A stretch of DNA of 64,000 bases from Flavobacterium cerinum (lineage in GTDB: Bacteria; Bacteroidota; Bacteroidia; Flavobacteriales; Flavobacteriaceae). The first letter of the stretch is position 1, and each line of letters starts with the position of its first letter. Below the pieces are notes generated by a model, which worked only from the letters and a program-made list of their open reading frames with translations, was not told the DNA's origin and searched no databases. The stretch spans positions 62,001 through 126,000 of the forward strand of contig NZ_SBII01000008.1 in the NCBI RefSeq assembly GCF_004028155.1, given 5' to 3'. Shown in pieces: positions 17,786 to 24,064 of this stretch. A program made the position numbers and the translations under genes.

Positions 17786-17924
17786 TTTATTTGCGCTTTA
17801 CAATTAAGAACTATGAAGTTATTTGCTGTCCTAATCCACTAAGGACTACCACTCCCGCAAATTTTTAAAGGCATTTATACAATGCCCGGTTCATCTATTT
17901 TCATCAATCTTATCAAATCAAACC
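17786..17924 (+). promoter_or_regulatory. Possible structured leader of the MATE gene
   Basis: A near-consensus -7 box TTTATTTG (17786-17793) is followed by about 130 untranslated bases. These hold a 9-codon frame (17813-17842, M-K-L-F-A-V-L-I-H), a GTCCT/AGGAC hairpin overlapping its end (17828-17846) and a GGCATT/AATGCC hairpin near 17873. This could be attenuation control, but no known riboswitch was recognised. Confidence 0.35.
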
Positions 17925-19349
17925 ATGACACAGGAAATCAAATCCGATAGTGCATTAACCCGTTTTTTTGCACTACTAAAACAATCTCTCAAAGGAGAAA
18001 ATATAGACTTTACTCAAGGCAGCATTCGGCGTGCAGTAGTGCTTTTAGCCATACCGATGATGCTCGAAATGATGATGGAGTCGGTCTTTGCATTGGTAGA
18101 TCTTTACTTCGTCGGCCATCTTGAAAACAGCAGTTTTGCAGTGCAGTCCGTAGGATTGACAGAATCTGTACTTTCTATTATTTATTCTATCGCCATAGGT
18201 ATGAGTATGGCTGCTACAGCTGTGGTAGCACGCCGTGTAGGCGAAAAAGATCCGGTTTCGGCATCTAAGGCAGGTATGCAGGCCATAGTAGTAGCTATAA
18301 GTATAAATGTGCCAATAGCAATACTTGGATATTTTTATGCTACCGACATCCTTATGCTTATGGGATCATCCAGGGCAGCAGCCGAATTTGGAACACCCTT
18401 TATGCAGATCATGATGGGTGGCAGCTTTGTAATTATGCTGTTATTCCTATTTAACGGAATCTTCCGTGGGGCAGGTAATGCTGCAATAGCCATGAGAAGC
18501 CTTTGGATAGCCAACATCTTTAATATTGCTCTATGCCCTGTTTTTATTAATGGTTTTGGGCCAATCCCGGCTTTCGGCCTTACAGGAGCAGCTATCGCAA
18601 CAACCATAGGGCGAAGCATTGGTGTACTGTACCAACTTTATAATTTATTCAATGGTAAAGGGATGCTAAAAGTAGTTGCCTCTTATTTTATTCCGGATAT
18701 GGAACAGATAAAAGCTTTGGTTAAAATCGCAGCTCCGGGTGTATTGCAATTTGTTATTGCATCATGCAGCTGGATATTTCTTGCCGAAGTAGTAGCAACA
18801 ACCGGTGGCGATGAAGGGTCTGCCGGATACCAGAGTGCACTGCGAATAATGATGTTCTTTATGTTACCTGCATGGGGTCTTAGTGGCGCAGCAGCAACAC
18901 TGGTAGGACAAAACCTGGGAGCAAAAATGGTAGACAGGGCAGAACGCTCTGTGATTGTCACCGCAAAATTCAGCGTTGCTTATATGGCTGTAATTATGAT
19001 CATTTGCCTTTTAGCAGCCGATCCTTTAATGTGGTTCTTTACCAATAATGCAAAGGTGCACGATATTGCAGTAGAGGCGATAAGAATACTAAGTGTAGGT
19101 TATATATTTTATGGTATTGGCATGGTGCTGCTTAATGCATTTAACGGTGCAGGAGATACTAAAACACCTACATGGGTTAACTTCTTTGGGTTTTGGCTGT
19201 TCCAAATACCTATTGCCTTTTTCATGGCAAAACATCTTGGCTGGGGACCTACCGGAGTATTCATTGCAATACCTGCAGCAGAGATAACCATGACTATAGC
19301 AAGTATAATTTTATTTAGAAAAGGACGCTGGAAACGCGTCGAAGTATAA
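17925..19349 (+). CDS. MATE family efflux transporter
   Basis: 474 residues, the usual MATE length, with about 12 membrane helices in two related halves: GSIRRAVVLLAIPMMLEMMM in the first, ALVKIAAPGVLQFVIAS in the second. MATE proteins export cationic drugs and metabolites in exchange for Na+ or H+ across the inner membrane. The phrase FNGIFRGAGNAAIAM and its partner LNAFNGAGDTKTPTW are the family's typical helix motifs. A perfect terminator follows. Substrate unknown. Confidence 0.92.
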   Translation: MTQEIKSDSALTRFFALLKQSLKGENIDFTQGSIRRAVVLLAIPMMLEMMMESVFALVDLYFVGHLENSSFAVQSVGLTESVLSIIYSIAIGMSMAATAVVARRVGEKDPVSASKAGMQAIVVAISINVPIAILGYFYATDILMLMGSSRAAAEFGTPFMQIMMGGSFVIMLLFLFNGIFRGAGNAAIAMRSLWIANIFNIALCPVFINGFGPIPAFGLTGAAIATTIGRSIGVLYQLYNLFNGKGMLKVVASYFIPDMEQIKALVKIAAPGVLQFVIASCSWIFLAEVVATTGGDEGSAGYQSALRIMMFFMLPAWGLSGAAATLVGQNLGAKMVDRAERSVIVTAKFSVAYMAVIMIICLLAADPLMWFFTNNAKVHDIAVEAIRILSVGYIFYGIGMVLLNAFNGAGDTKTPTWVNFFGFWLFQIPIAFFMAKHLGWGPTGVFIAIPAAEITMTIASIILFRKGRWKRVEV

Positions 19350-19364
19350 AAAATATTTTTTTCT

Positions 19365-19392
19365 GAAAGAGCCTGTATTTACAGGCTCTTTC
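19365..19392 (+). terminator. Rho-independent terminator of the MATE gene
   Basis: GAAAGAGCCTGT ATTT ACAGGCTCTTTC, a perfect 12-bp stem. Confidence 0.8.
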
Positions 19393-19522
19393 GTTATATG
19401 ATGATTTTCTTTTGAAACTTTTTTTATTTTTTTTGTAACGAATCAACATGTTGTTTACATACTGCATATAATCATTAATCAAAAAACAACAGTTAATAAT
19501 CAATCATCAAAAACAATCAATC

Positions 19523-20407
19523 ATGAAAAAAGTAACCTTTCTAATCGCAGCATTATCATTTACATTATTTAGCAACGCTCAACAAGCTAAAACCGTAAAA
19601 CAGCCTAAACAGGAAAAAAACGAGAATTCACTTCTTTGGAAAATTGAAGGTAACGGATTAACACAACCTTCTTATGTATATGGAACCATTCATATGCTTT
19701 GCGCTCCGGATTTTGAGATCAAAGAAAAAGTAAATACCGCTTTTAACAATAGTCCTAACCTGGTAATGGAAGTGGACATGGACGACCCAAAAGAACTACA
19801 GGAAATGCAGAACATAATGAAATCTGAAACTACACTATCCAGCTTACTAACAGATGAAGAAGAAAAAAAGGCCGATGTAATATTAAAATCGGCTGTAGGA
19901 ATGAGCCTTAAACAAGCAGATAACATGTCACCATTGGGTTTAATGTCACTCTCGATCATGAGTTCTTATGCATGCCCTCCTACTGATATAAAAATGTATG
20001 AAGTAGAGTTTTTAACAAAAGCTATGGCACAAAATAAAAAGATAGGCGGACTGGAAACTATTGCCGACCAGATGGCTGCAGTAGGCAACTCCTATACTAT
20101 ACAGGAGATTTTAAAACAAATGGAACTAAAAGGAGAATACAGCAATCTGCTAGCCGAAATGACAAAGGCCTATAAAGAACAGAACCTTGCAAAACTGTAT
20201 GAAATAGTAACCGACAAACGTTTTATGGACGAAAATGCAAAAAAAGCAATGCTTACCGTAAGAAATGAAAAATGGATTGCTAAAATGCCGGCGATCATGA
20301 AGCAGGAAAGTACTTTCTTTGCAGTAGGCGCAGGTCACCTATATGGAAACGATGGTGTTATTGCACTATTAAAAAACAAAGGATTTAAAGTTACACCTGT
20401 ACAATAA
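19523..20407 (+). CDS. TraB/GumN family secreted protein
   Basis: 294 residues. The signal peptide ends near residue 19 (LFSNAQ). The family's two Gx2H motifs, thought to bind a metal, are present: G54-T-I-H57 (YVYGTIHML) and G269-A-G-H272 (FAVGAGHLYG). TraB/GumN proteins resemble the Tiki protease fold; bacterial roles are little known. The gene precedes an ECF sigma factor and its membrane partner by only 44 bases, so it may belong to the same stress-response unit and act in the periplasm or on the outer membrane. Confidence 0.85.
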   Translation: MKKVTFLIAALSFTLFSNAQQAKTVKQPKQEKNENSLLWKIEGNGLTQPSYVYGTIHMLCAPDFEIKEKVNTAFNNSPNLVMEVDMDDPKELQEMQNIMKSETTLSSLLTDEEEKKADVILKSAVGMSLKQADNMSPLGLMSLSIMSSYACPPTDIKMYEVEFLTKAMAQNKKIGGLETIADQMAAVGNSYTIQEILKQMELKGEYSNLLAEMTKAYKEQNLAKLYEIVTDKRFMDENAKKAMLTVRNEKWIAKMPAIMKQESTFFAVGAGHLYGNDGVIALLKNKGFKVTPVQ

Positions 20408-20451
20408 TATAACCGGAACCTAAACAAACACCAACCTAAACAGTAAGAGAT

Positions 20452-20955
20452 TTGAAAACCACCGAACAGGAATTTTTATCACTTATAGAAGATCATAAAG
20501 GACTAATCCATAAGGTATCCAGAATGTACATGGATGAACCCGAAGACCGTGAAGACCTTTTTCAGGAAATAATTCTTCAGCTCTGGAAATCTTATGGCTC
20601 TTTTAAAGGCGAAAGTAAAGTATCTACCTGGATGTACCGTGTAGCTCTTAACACCTCCCTTACCTTCTTTAAAAAGGATAAAAGGAAACCAGATAATATA
20701 CGGATGCATCACAAGATGGATGTAAAAGATGACAATGAGGCATCGCACAAGGAAACGCAGCTGGACTATTTTTACAAAGCTGTACATACTTTAAACCCTG
20801 TAGAAAAAGCACTTATCTTTCTTTTCCTGGAAGGGCAGTCTCATAAAGAAATTGGCAGCAATCTTGGTATAACCGAAGTGAATGCCCGGGTTAAACTAAA
20901 CCGAACAAAAGACAAATTACAAGAAATAATAAAAAAACAGGGTTATGAATTTTAA
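20452..20955 (+). CDS. RNA polymerase ECF-type sigma factor
   Basis: 167 residues, TTG start preceded by an A/G-rich stretch. Region 2 (core and -10 binding) spans DREDLFQEIILQLWKSY and STWMYRVALNTSLTF; region 4 (-35 binding) is LFLEGQSHKEIGSNLGITEV with its helix-turn-helix. No region 3, as in ECF sigmas. The next gene starts 11 bases before its stop and encodes a membrane protein, the position where an anti-sigma factor is expected. The signal is unknown. Confidence 0.9.
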   Translation: MKTTEQEFLSLIEDHKGLIHKVSRMYMDEPEDREDLFQEIILQLWKSYGSFKGESKVSTWMYRVALNTSLTFFKKDKRKPDNIRMHHKMDVKDDNEASHKETQLDYFYKAVHTLNPVEKALIFLFLEGQSHKEIGSNLGITEVNARVKLNRTKDKLQEIIKKQGYEF

Positions 20956-21559
20956 CGAATTGCAAAAGCAATGGAACGATGAACCTACAGACAAGATACA
21001 TGTTCCTAACACTATAGATACTCTAAGAGAAGCACAAACGCCAATTGACAAGGTGAGAAAGAAAATGAAAATGGACTTCTTTTCCCAAATAATACTATTA
21101 ATCCTTACAGGGACTGCTCCATTGATTTTTAATTTCTCCAAAGAAGCAACAACTCTTTTCATTCCTTTTTATGGCATGATGACTGGCTTTATGTGCTACT
21201 ACTATTATAAGTTTTTTGTATTCTACAAAAAATCGTATGATATGTCTTTTGACAGCCGAAAAAATCTTTTGTGGTTTTACTACGAACTAAAGCTTAACAT
21301 CGAACTTTATAAAGCACTAACGTATATCATGTTCTTTATTGGGTTTTCGTTTGGAGTACTATTCGGTATCGTCACAAAAGACCATAGCAAGATTGACAAC
21401 CTTTTATCTGGATTTGAAAACAAAATCCAGGTACTGATCATCTTTATCGTAGTAATGGTAGTTTTCTCCTTCTTTATGGCAGAGTTTATACCAAGATGGT
21501 ACTATGGCAAACATCTTAAACAGGTTAAATCCGTATTAGATCAGCTTGATGAAGAATAA
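20945..21559 (+). CDS. Four-helix membrane protein, candidate partner of the ECF sigma factor
   Basis: 204 residues. It overlaps the sigma gene by 11 bases (translational coupling). An N-terminal cytoplasmic segment of ~45 residues (NFNELQKQWNDEPTDKI) precedes four hydrophobic segments near 46-65, 70-90, 115-140 and 160-180, then a charged tail. It has no recognisable zinc-type anti-sigma domain. Inference from overlap and topology: it holds the sigma factor at the membrane until a signal arrives. Confidence 0.75.
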   Translation: MNFNELQKQWNDEPTDKIHVPNTIDTLREAQTPIDKVRKKMKMDFFSQIILLILTGTAPLIFNFSKEATTLFIPFYGMMTGFMCYYYYKFFVFYKKSYDMSFDSRKNLLWFYYELKLNIELYKALTYIMFFIGFSFGVLFGIVTKDHSKIDNLLSGFENKIQVLIIFIVVMVVFSFFMAEFIPRWYYGKHLKQVKSVLDQLDEE

Positions 21560-21585
21560 GCTACAATATTATATACAATCATAAC

Positions 21586-21607
21586 GCTTCGATAAGCTCA
21601 GCGTGAC
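21586..21607 (+). repeat. Dispersed repeat, forward copy (one mismatch)
   Basis: GCTTCGATAAGCTCAGC variant followed by GTGAC; see the copy at 7083. Confidence 0.8.
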
Positions 21608-21640
21608 AACTCATCTTTCGAGTAAAAAAGAATATAAAAT

Positions 21641-21673
21641 AAAAAGGCTGTCTAAATTTAGACAGCCTTTTTT
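21641..21673. terminator. Bidirectional rho-independent terminator
   Basis: AAAAAGGCTGTCTAAA and its exact complement form a 16-bp stem. It serves the sigma operon (plus) and dusB (minus, ending at 21681). Confidence 0.85.
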
Positions 21674-21680
21674 ATATCAT

Positions 21681-22682
21681 TTATGCCGGTTTATAGTCGG
21701 CGAACTTATCCAGAACATCATCGAGGACTGCGTATACATCTATGGCATCATCATGGGTAACCATTTTTTGCCTGTATTCTTTAAAATTAGGAATACCTTT
21801 AAAGTAGTTGGTATAATGCCTGCGGGTTTCGAATACGCCTACGCGCTCCCCTTTCCACTCTATTGCCCATTTAAGGTGGTTTCGTGCCGCTTCTACACGA
21901 TCTTCCAGTGTTGGTGCCGCAAGATGCTCGCCTGTTTCAAAAAAGTGTTTTATCTCGTTGAATATCCAAGGGTAACCGATAGCTGCACGGCCAATCATGA
22001 TACCATCTATACCATATTCATTTTTATATTTCAATGCTTTTTCAGGACTGTCAATATCACCATTACCAAAAATAGGAATCTGGATCCTTGGGTTGTTTTT
22101 CACTCGTGCAATATGGCTCCAGTCGGCTTCGCCTTTGTACATCTGGGCACGTGTACGCCCATGAATGGTAAGTGCTTTTATACCTACATCCTGCAGTCTT
22201 TCGGCGACCTCATCGATATTAATAGAATCTTCATCCCATCCTAAACGGGTTTTTACCGTTACCGGCAGATGTGTACTGTTTACCACAGCCTTTGTAAGAC
22301 GTACCATAAGATCGATATCTTTAAGTACTCCGGCTCCGGCACCTTTACAAACTACCTTTTTTACCGGGCAGCCAAAATTAATATCTACGATATCTGGGTT
22401 TACTGCCTCAACAATTTTTGCAGAAAGCGCCATAGCCTCTTCATCGCCTCCAAATATCTGAATCCCAACAGGGCGTTCGTAATCAAATATATCCAGCTTC
22501 ATACGGCTTTTCATCGCATCGCGAATTAAACCTTCTGAGGATATGAACTCACTGTACATAAGATCGGCACCATGGGTTTTGCACAACCTGCGAAACGGCG
22601 GGTCACTTACATCTTCCATAGGTGCTAACAGTAAAGGAAATTCGGGCAGTTCTATATTGCCAATCTTGACCATCTTCTTCAT
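21681..22682 (-). CDS. dusB: tRNA-dihydrouridine synthase
   Basis: 333 residues from ATG 22682. The longer open frame to 22883 runs through the promoter and lacks family sequence. Domains: an FMN-binding TIM barrel (LLLAPMEDVSDPPFRRLC at the start, catalytic Cys in DINFGCPVKKVVCKGAGAG near residue 105, VTVKTRLGWD, IHGRTRAQMYKGEADW, IFGNGDIDSPEKA), then a helical tRNA-binding end. The enzyme reduces uridine in tRNA D loops with NADPH. A perfect -7 box ends seven bases before the ATG; a second ATG at 22673 preceded by AAGAAG is an alternative. Confidence 0.92.
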   Translation of the reverse strand: MKKMVKIGNIELPEFPLLLAPMEDVSDPPFRRLCKTHGADLMYSEFISSEGLIRDAMKSRMKLDIFDYERPVGIQIFGGDEEAMALSAKIVEAVNPDIVDINFGCPVKKVVCKGAGAGVLKDIDLMVRLTKAVVNSTHLPVTVKTRLGWDEDSINIDEVAERLQDVGIKALTIHGRTRAQMYKGEADWSHIARVKNNPRIQIPIFGNGDIDSPEKALKYKNEYGIDGIMIGRAAIGYPWIFNEIKHFFETGEHLAAPTLEDRVEAARNHLKWAIEWKGERVGVFETRRHYTNYFKGIPNFKEYRQKMVTHDDAIDVYAVLDDVLDKFADYKPA

Positions 22683-22688
22683 TTTATG

Positions 22689-22696
22689 CAAAATTA
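22689..22696 (-). promoter_or_regulatory. -7 promoter box (TAATTTTG) of dusB
   Basis: Perfect match to TAnnTTTG on the minus strand. It puts the transcription start 2-4 bases before the ATG at 22682 and rules out the upstream extension. Confidence 0.55.
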
Positions 22697-22799
22697 CAAT
22701 TTTTAAATGATACTTGGTAAATCCTAAACTATGTACGAATCGTAACTGGAGATGTGAAGCCATAAGAAAACTAAATGATGGTATAGAGAAGAAGAATTG

Positions 22800-22837
22800 A
22801 CTTACCGCTTTTACCCTAAAATACACGTCTATATTTG
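22800..22837 (+). promoter_or_regulatory. Promoter of small RNA unit 1
   Basis: A perfect -7 box TATATTTG at 22830-22837, with a T-rich candidate -33 region (CTTTTACC) about 18 bases before it. The same box sits at 23057 (unit 2) and a variant, TATCTTTG, at 23283 (unit 3). Confidence 0.7.
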
Positions 22838-22840
22838 CAT

Positions 22841-22969
22841 CAACAATAAAGACACATACTATTACTAAACCGGCTGTCCCCAACGGTAAAGTTTATAAAT
22901 AGTACATCATTTACTACTGCTGGTATAACAGCGTATAGTTCCCCCAAACTATACGCTGTTTCTTTTTTT
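22841..22969 (+). ncRNA. Predicted C-rich small RNA, copy 1
   Basis: About 125 nt from the estimated start to the terminator; no reading frame of note. Hairpin 1: outer stem ACTATT (22858-22863) with AATAGT (22898-22903), inner ACCG with CGGT, leaving TCCCC (22877-22881) in the loop. Hairpin 2 is the terminator: AACAGCGTATAGTT (22927-22940) with its exact complement (22947-22960), loop CCCCCA, then a T-run. GCTG/CAGC (around 22918-22932) could form a competing stem. Two exposed C-runs suggest pairing with G-rich mRNA sites. This is a prediction from sequence; no known family was recognised. Confidence 0.7.
22927..22969 (+). terminator. Rho-independent terminator of small RNA unit 1
   Basis: Perfect 14-bp stem, 6-base C-rich loop, T-rich tail. 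Confidence 0.88.
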
Positions 22970-23056
22970 ATATACCCGATGTGAACCCATAGAAAATACA
23001 AATGACAGTATAGAAAACAAGAATTGACTTACTGCTTTTACCCTAAAATACACGCC

Positions 23057-23064
23057 TATATTTG
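23057..23064 (+). promoter_or_regulatory. -7 box (TATATTTG) of small RNA unit 2
   Basis: Perfect match. The promoter region differs from unit 1 at two positions only (C to T in the TTGACTTAC-GC segment, T to C just before the box). Confidence 0.7.
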
Positions 23065-23067
23065 CAT

Positions 23068-23196
23068 CAACAATAAAGACACATACTATTACTAAACCGG
23101 CTGTCCCCAACGGTAAAGTTTATAAATAGTACATCATTTACTACTGCTGGTATAACAGCGTATAGTTCCCCCAAACTATACGCTGTTTCTTTTTTA
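23068..23196 (+). ncRNA. Predicted C-rich small RNA, copy 2 (identical body to copy 1)
   Basis: The transcribed sequence from the -7 box to the end of the terminator stem is identical to copy 1, including the TCCCC loop and the C5 terminator loop. Full identity through a non-coding body, next to scattered changes upstream, points to recent duplication or gene conversion. The terminator arms are 23154-23167 and 23174-23187. Confidence 0.7.
23154..23196 (+). terminator. Rho-independent terminator of small RNA unit 2
   Basis: Identical to the unit 1 hairpin: 14-bp stem and T-run. Confidence 0.88.
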
Positions 23197-23282
23197 TAGA
23201 CCCAATAGAAGTCCATAGAAAATACAAATGACAGTATAGAAAACAAGAATGATAAACCACTGATAGCCATAACAAACCGACA

Positions 23283-23290
23283 TATCTTTG
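23283..23290 (+). promoter_or_regulatory. -7 box (TATCTTTG) of small RNA unit 3
   Basis: Perfect TAnnTTTG match, 226 bases after the unit 2 box and 96 bases before its own terminator (97 in units 1 and 2). Confidence 0.6.
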
Positions 23291-23293
23291 TAC

Positions 23294-23418
23294 TGGTTGA
23301 AAAGTTAATACATATTACAACTGGACATATACAGTTTCTAATTTGTATTAGCTTTAATAAAATAGGTTGGTTTATGTTAACAGTGCACGTCCCTAATAAG
23401 GCGTGCACTGTTTTTTTG
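23294..23418 (+). ncRNA. Predicted small RNA of unit 3 with a different body
   Basis: About 123 nt. The body shares no obvious sequence with copies 1 and 2 but ends in the same type of terminator: AACAGTGCACG (23379-23389) with its complement (23402-23412), loop beginning TCCC, T-run after. It also has G-rich stretches (ATAGGTTGG) absent from the other two, which could pair with their C-runs. Confidence 0.55.
23379..23418 (+). terminator. Rho-independent terminator of small RNA unit 3
   Basis: Perfect 11-bp stem, 12-base loop, seven T. Confidence 0.85.
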
Positions 23419-23572
23419 TGTATCTATCCACAAAACAGCAAAGACAAATATTTGTTAAGAAAATCTTAATGAAACAATAGAATGGGTAAATGAGGATGTG
23501 GCAATTTCAAAACAAATAATCGAGCAAAAAACATAACATTTTACTTCTAAATTCATTTTTGTAGAAAAATTA

Positions 23573-23584
23573 TTACACGTGTAA
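23573..23584. promoter_or_regulatory. 12-bp perfect palindrome TTACACGTGTAA
   Basis: Self-complementary site in non-coding DNA upstream of unit 4; typical size for a dimeric regulator site. The protein is unknown. Confidence 0.4.
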
Positions 23585-23621
23585 ATAACACAAAAACAAA
23601 TGATTAGCCTTATACAAAACA

Positions 23622-23669
23622 ACTACAACGTTGTAGTGTTAAATTTTATAACCGCATTTGAAATTTAAC
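23622..23669. promoter_or_regulatory. 16-bp palindrome followed by a 9-bp inverted repeat
   Basis: ACTACAACGTTGTAGT (23622-23637) is perfectly self-complementary. Directly after it GTTAAATTT (23638-23646) pairs with AAATTTAAC (23661-23669). Such density of dyads in otherwise plain AT-rich DNA suggests an operator upstream of unit 4. Confidence 0.45.
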
Positions 23670-23752
23670 AACAAAAGCCGATTTTCTTTCAAATATTATT
23701 TGTTGATTTGTAGAGTAATTTAAGAAACATTTAACATTTAGTTATTTTGAGT

Positions 23753-23855
23753 TAAAATATAATACTAGGTTAAAACGAAGAGTTACATTGAAAAAACATT
23801 GCTATTTATTACCTGCAACAGCGCTCGAAGCCCCCAAACGAGCGCTGTTTTTTTA
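23753..23855 (+). ncRNA. Predicted small RNA of unit 4 with C5 terminator loop
   Basis: Start uncertain: the best -7 candidate is TTATTTTG (23742-23749, one mismatch). The terminator is strong: AACAGCGCTCG (23817-23827) with its complement (23839-23849), loop containing CCCCC followed by AAA, as in units 1 and 2, then seven T. About 100 nt. It does not share the 227-bp unit but has the same C-rich loop. Confidence 0.45.
23817..23855 (+). terminator. Rho-independent terminator of unit 4
   Basis: Perfect 11-bp GC-rich stem followed by seven T; loop with C5. Confidence 0.88.
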
Positions 23856-23871
23856 TTTGACACCTCCCCGT

Positions 23872-23900
23872 TTGCAACTCGCTAAGTTTAACTATATTTG
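23872..23900 (+). promoter_or_regulatory. Promoter of the lepA leader/transcript
   Basis: TTG (23872-23874), spacing 18, perfect -7 box TATATTTG (23893-23900). One of the best promoter matches in the window. Transcription should start near 23904. Confidence 0.65.
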
Positions 23901-23903
23901 CCG

Positions 23904-24064
23904 ATTAAATTTGCTACCTTTACAAGTAGCGCCCGCGTGAAGGATAGAAGCGGCATTCCCGTAGTCGTGCTGTCGAAGCACAAAGACGAAGGGATAGAGC
24001 GGATAGCCTGACCCGCAGCATCGTGAAGGGTCACGCCCCATAAAAAAAGAGACAACAGACGAAG
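23904..24064 (+). ncRNA. Structured GC-rich leader RNA upstream of lepA
   Basis: About 160 nt, far more GC-rich than its surroundings. It has two near-direct repeats (GGATAGAAGCGG near 23941, GGATAGAGCGGATAGCC near 23993) and several nested stems: GTGCT/AGCAC, ATTCCC/GGGAT and TGACCC (24009-24014) with GGGTCA (24026-24031). There is no reading frame. It may be an RNA element of Flavobacteriia; I recall similar 'GATAGAGCGGATAGCC' sequences from related genomes but cannot name it securely (Flavo-1 is one candidate). It could regulate lepA or be processed as a separate RNA. Confidence 0.5.

Larger units (their letters stand above)
22756..22970 (+). repeat. Tandem unit 1 of the small-RNA cluster
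   Basis: First of three units with a 226-227 bp period. It consists of a conserved upstream segment (22756-22799), promoter, transcribed body and terminator. Unit 2 matches it at all but two positions from 22795 to the terminator; the upstream segment is more diverged. Confidence 0.85.
22985..23197 (+). repeat. Tandem unit 2 of the small-RNA cluster
   Basis: Same organisation as unit 1, shifted by 227 bases. Its upstream segment (22985-23027, CCATAGAAAATACAAATGAC...) is nearly identical to that of unit 3 (23213-23253). Confidence 0.85.
23213..23419 (+). repeat. Tandem unit 3 of the small-RNA cluster (diverged)
   Basis: Keeps the upstream segment of unit 2 almost unchanged up to about 23251, then diverges completely, yet the -7 box and terminator stay at the same distances (226 bases from unit 2). 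Confidence 0.75.

Noticed and set aside
21603..22244. 213-codon plus-strand frame
   Set aside because: Antisense to dusB, whose family motifs are complete; the frame also runs through a strong terminator.
22683..22883. N-terminal extension of dusB
   Set aside because: The added 67 residues are encoded upstream of a perfect promoter box and across the start of the small-RNA cluster.
23067..23408. 113-codon minus-strand frame through the small-RNA units
   Set aside because: It crosses the unit 2 and unit 3 terminators and promoters, has no coding character, and its openness follows from the repeat sequence.
22756..23419. CRISPR array
   Set aside because: The repeat units are over 200 bases, only three in number, and carry promoters and terminators; there are no short regular repeats and no cas genes.
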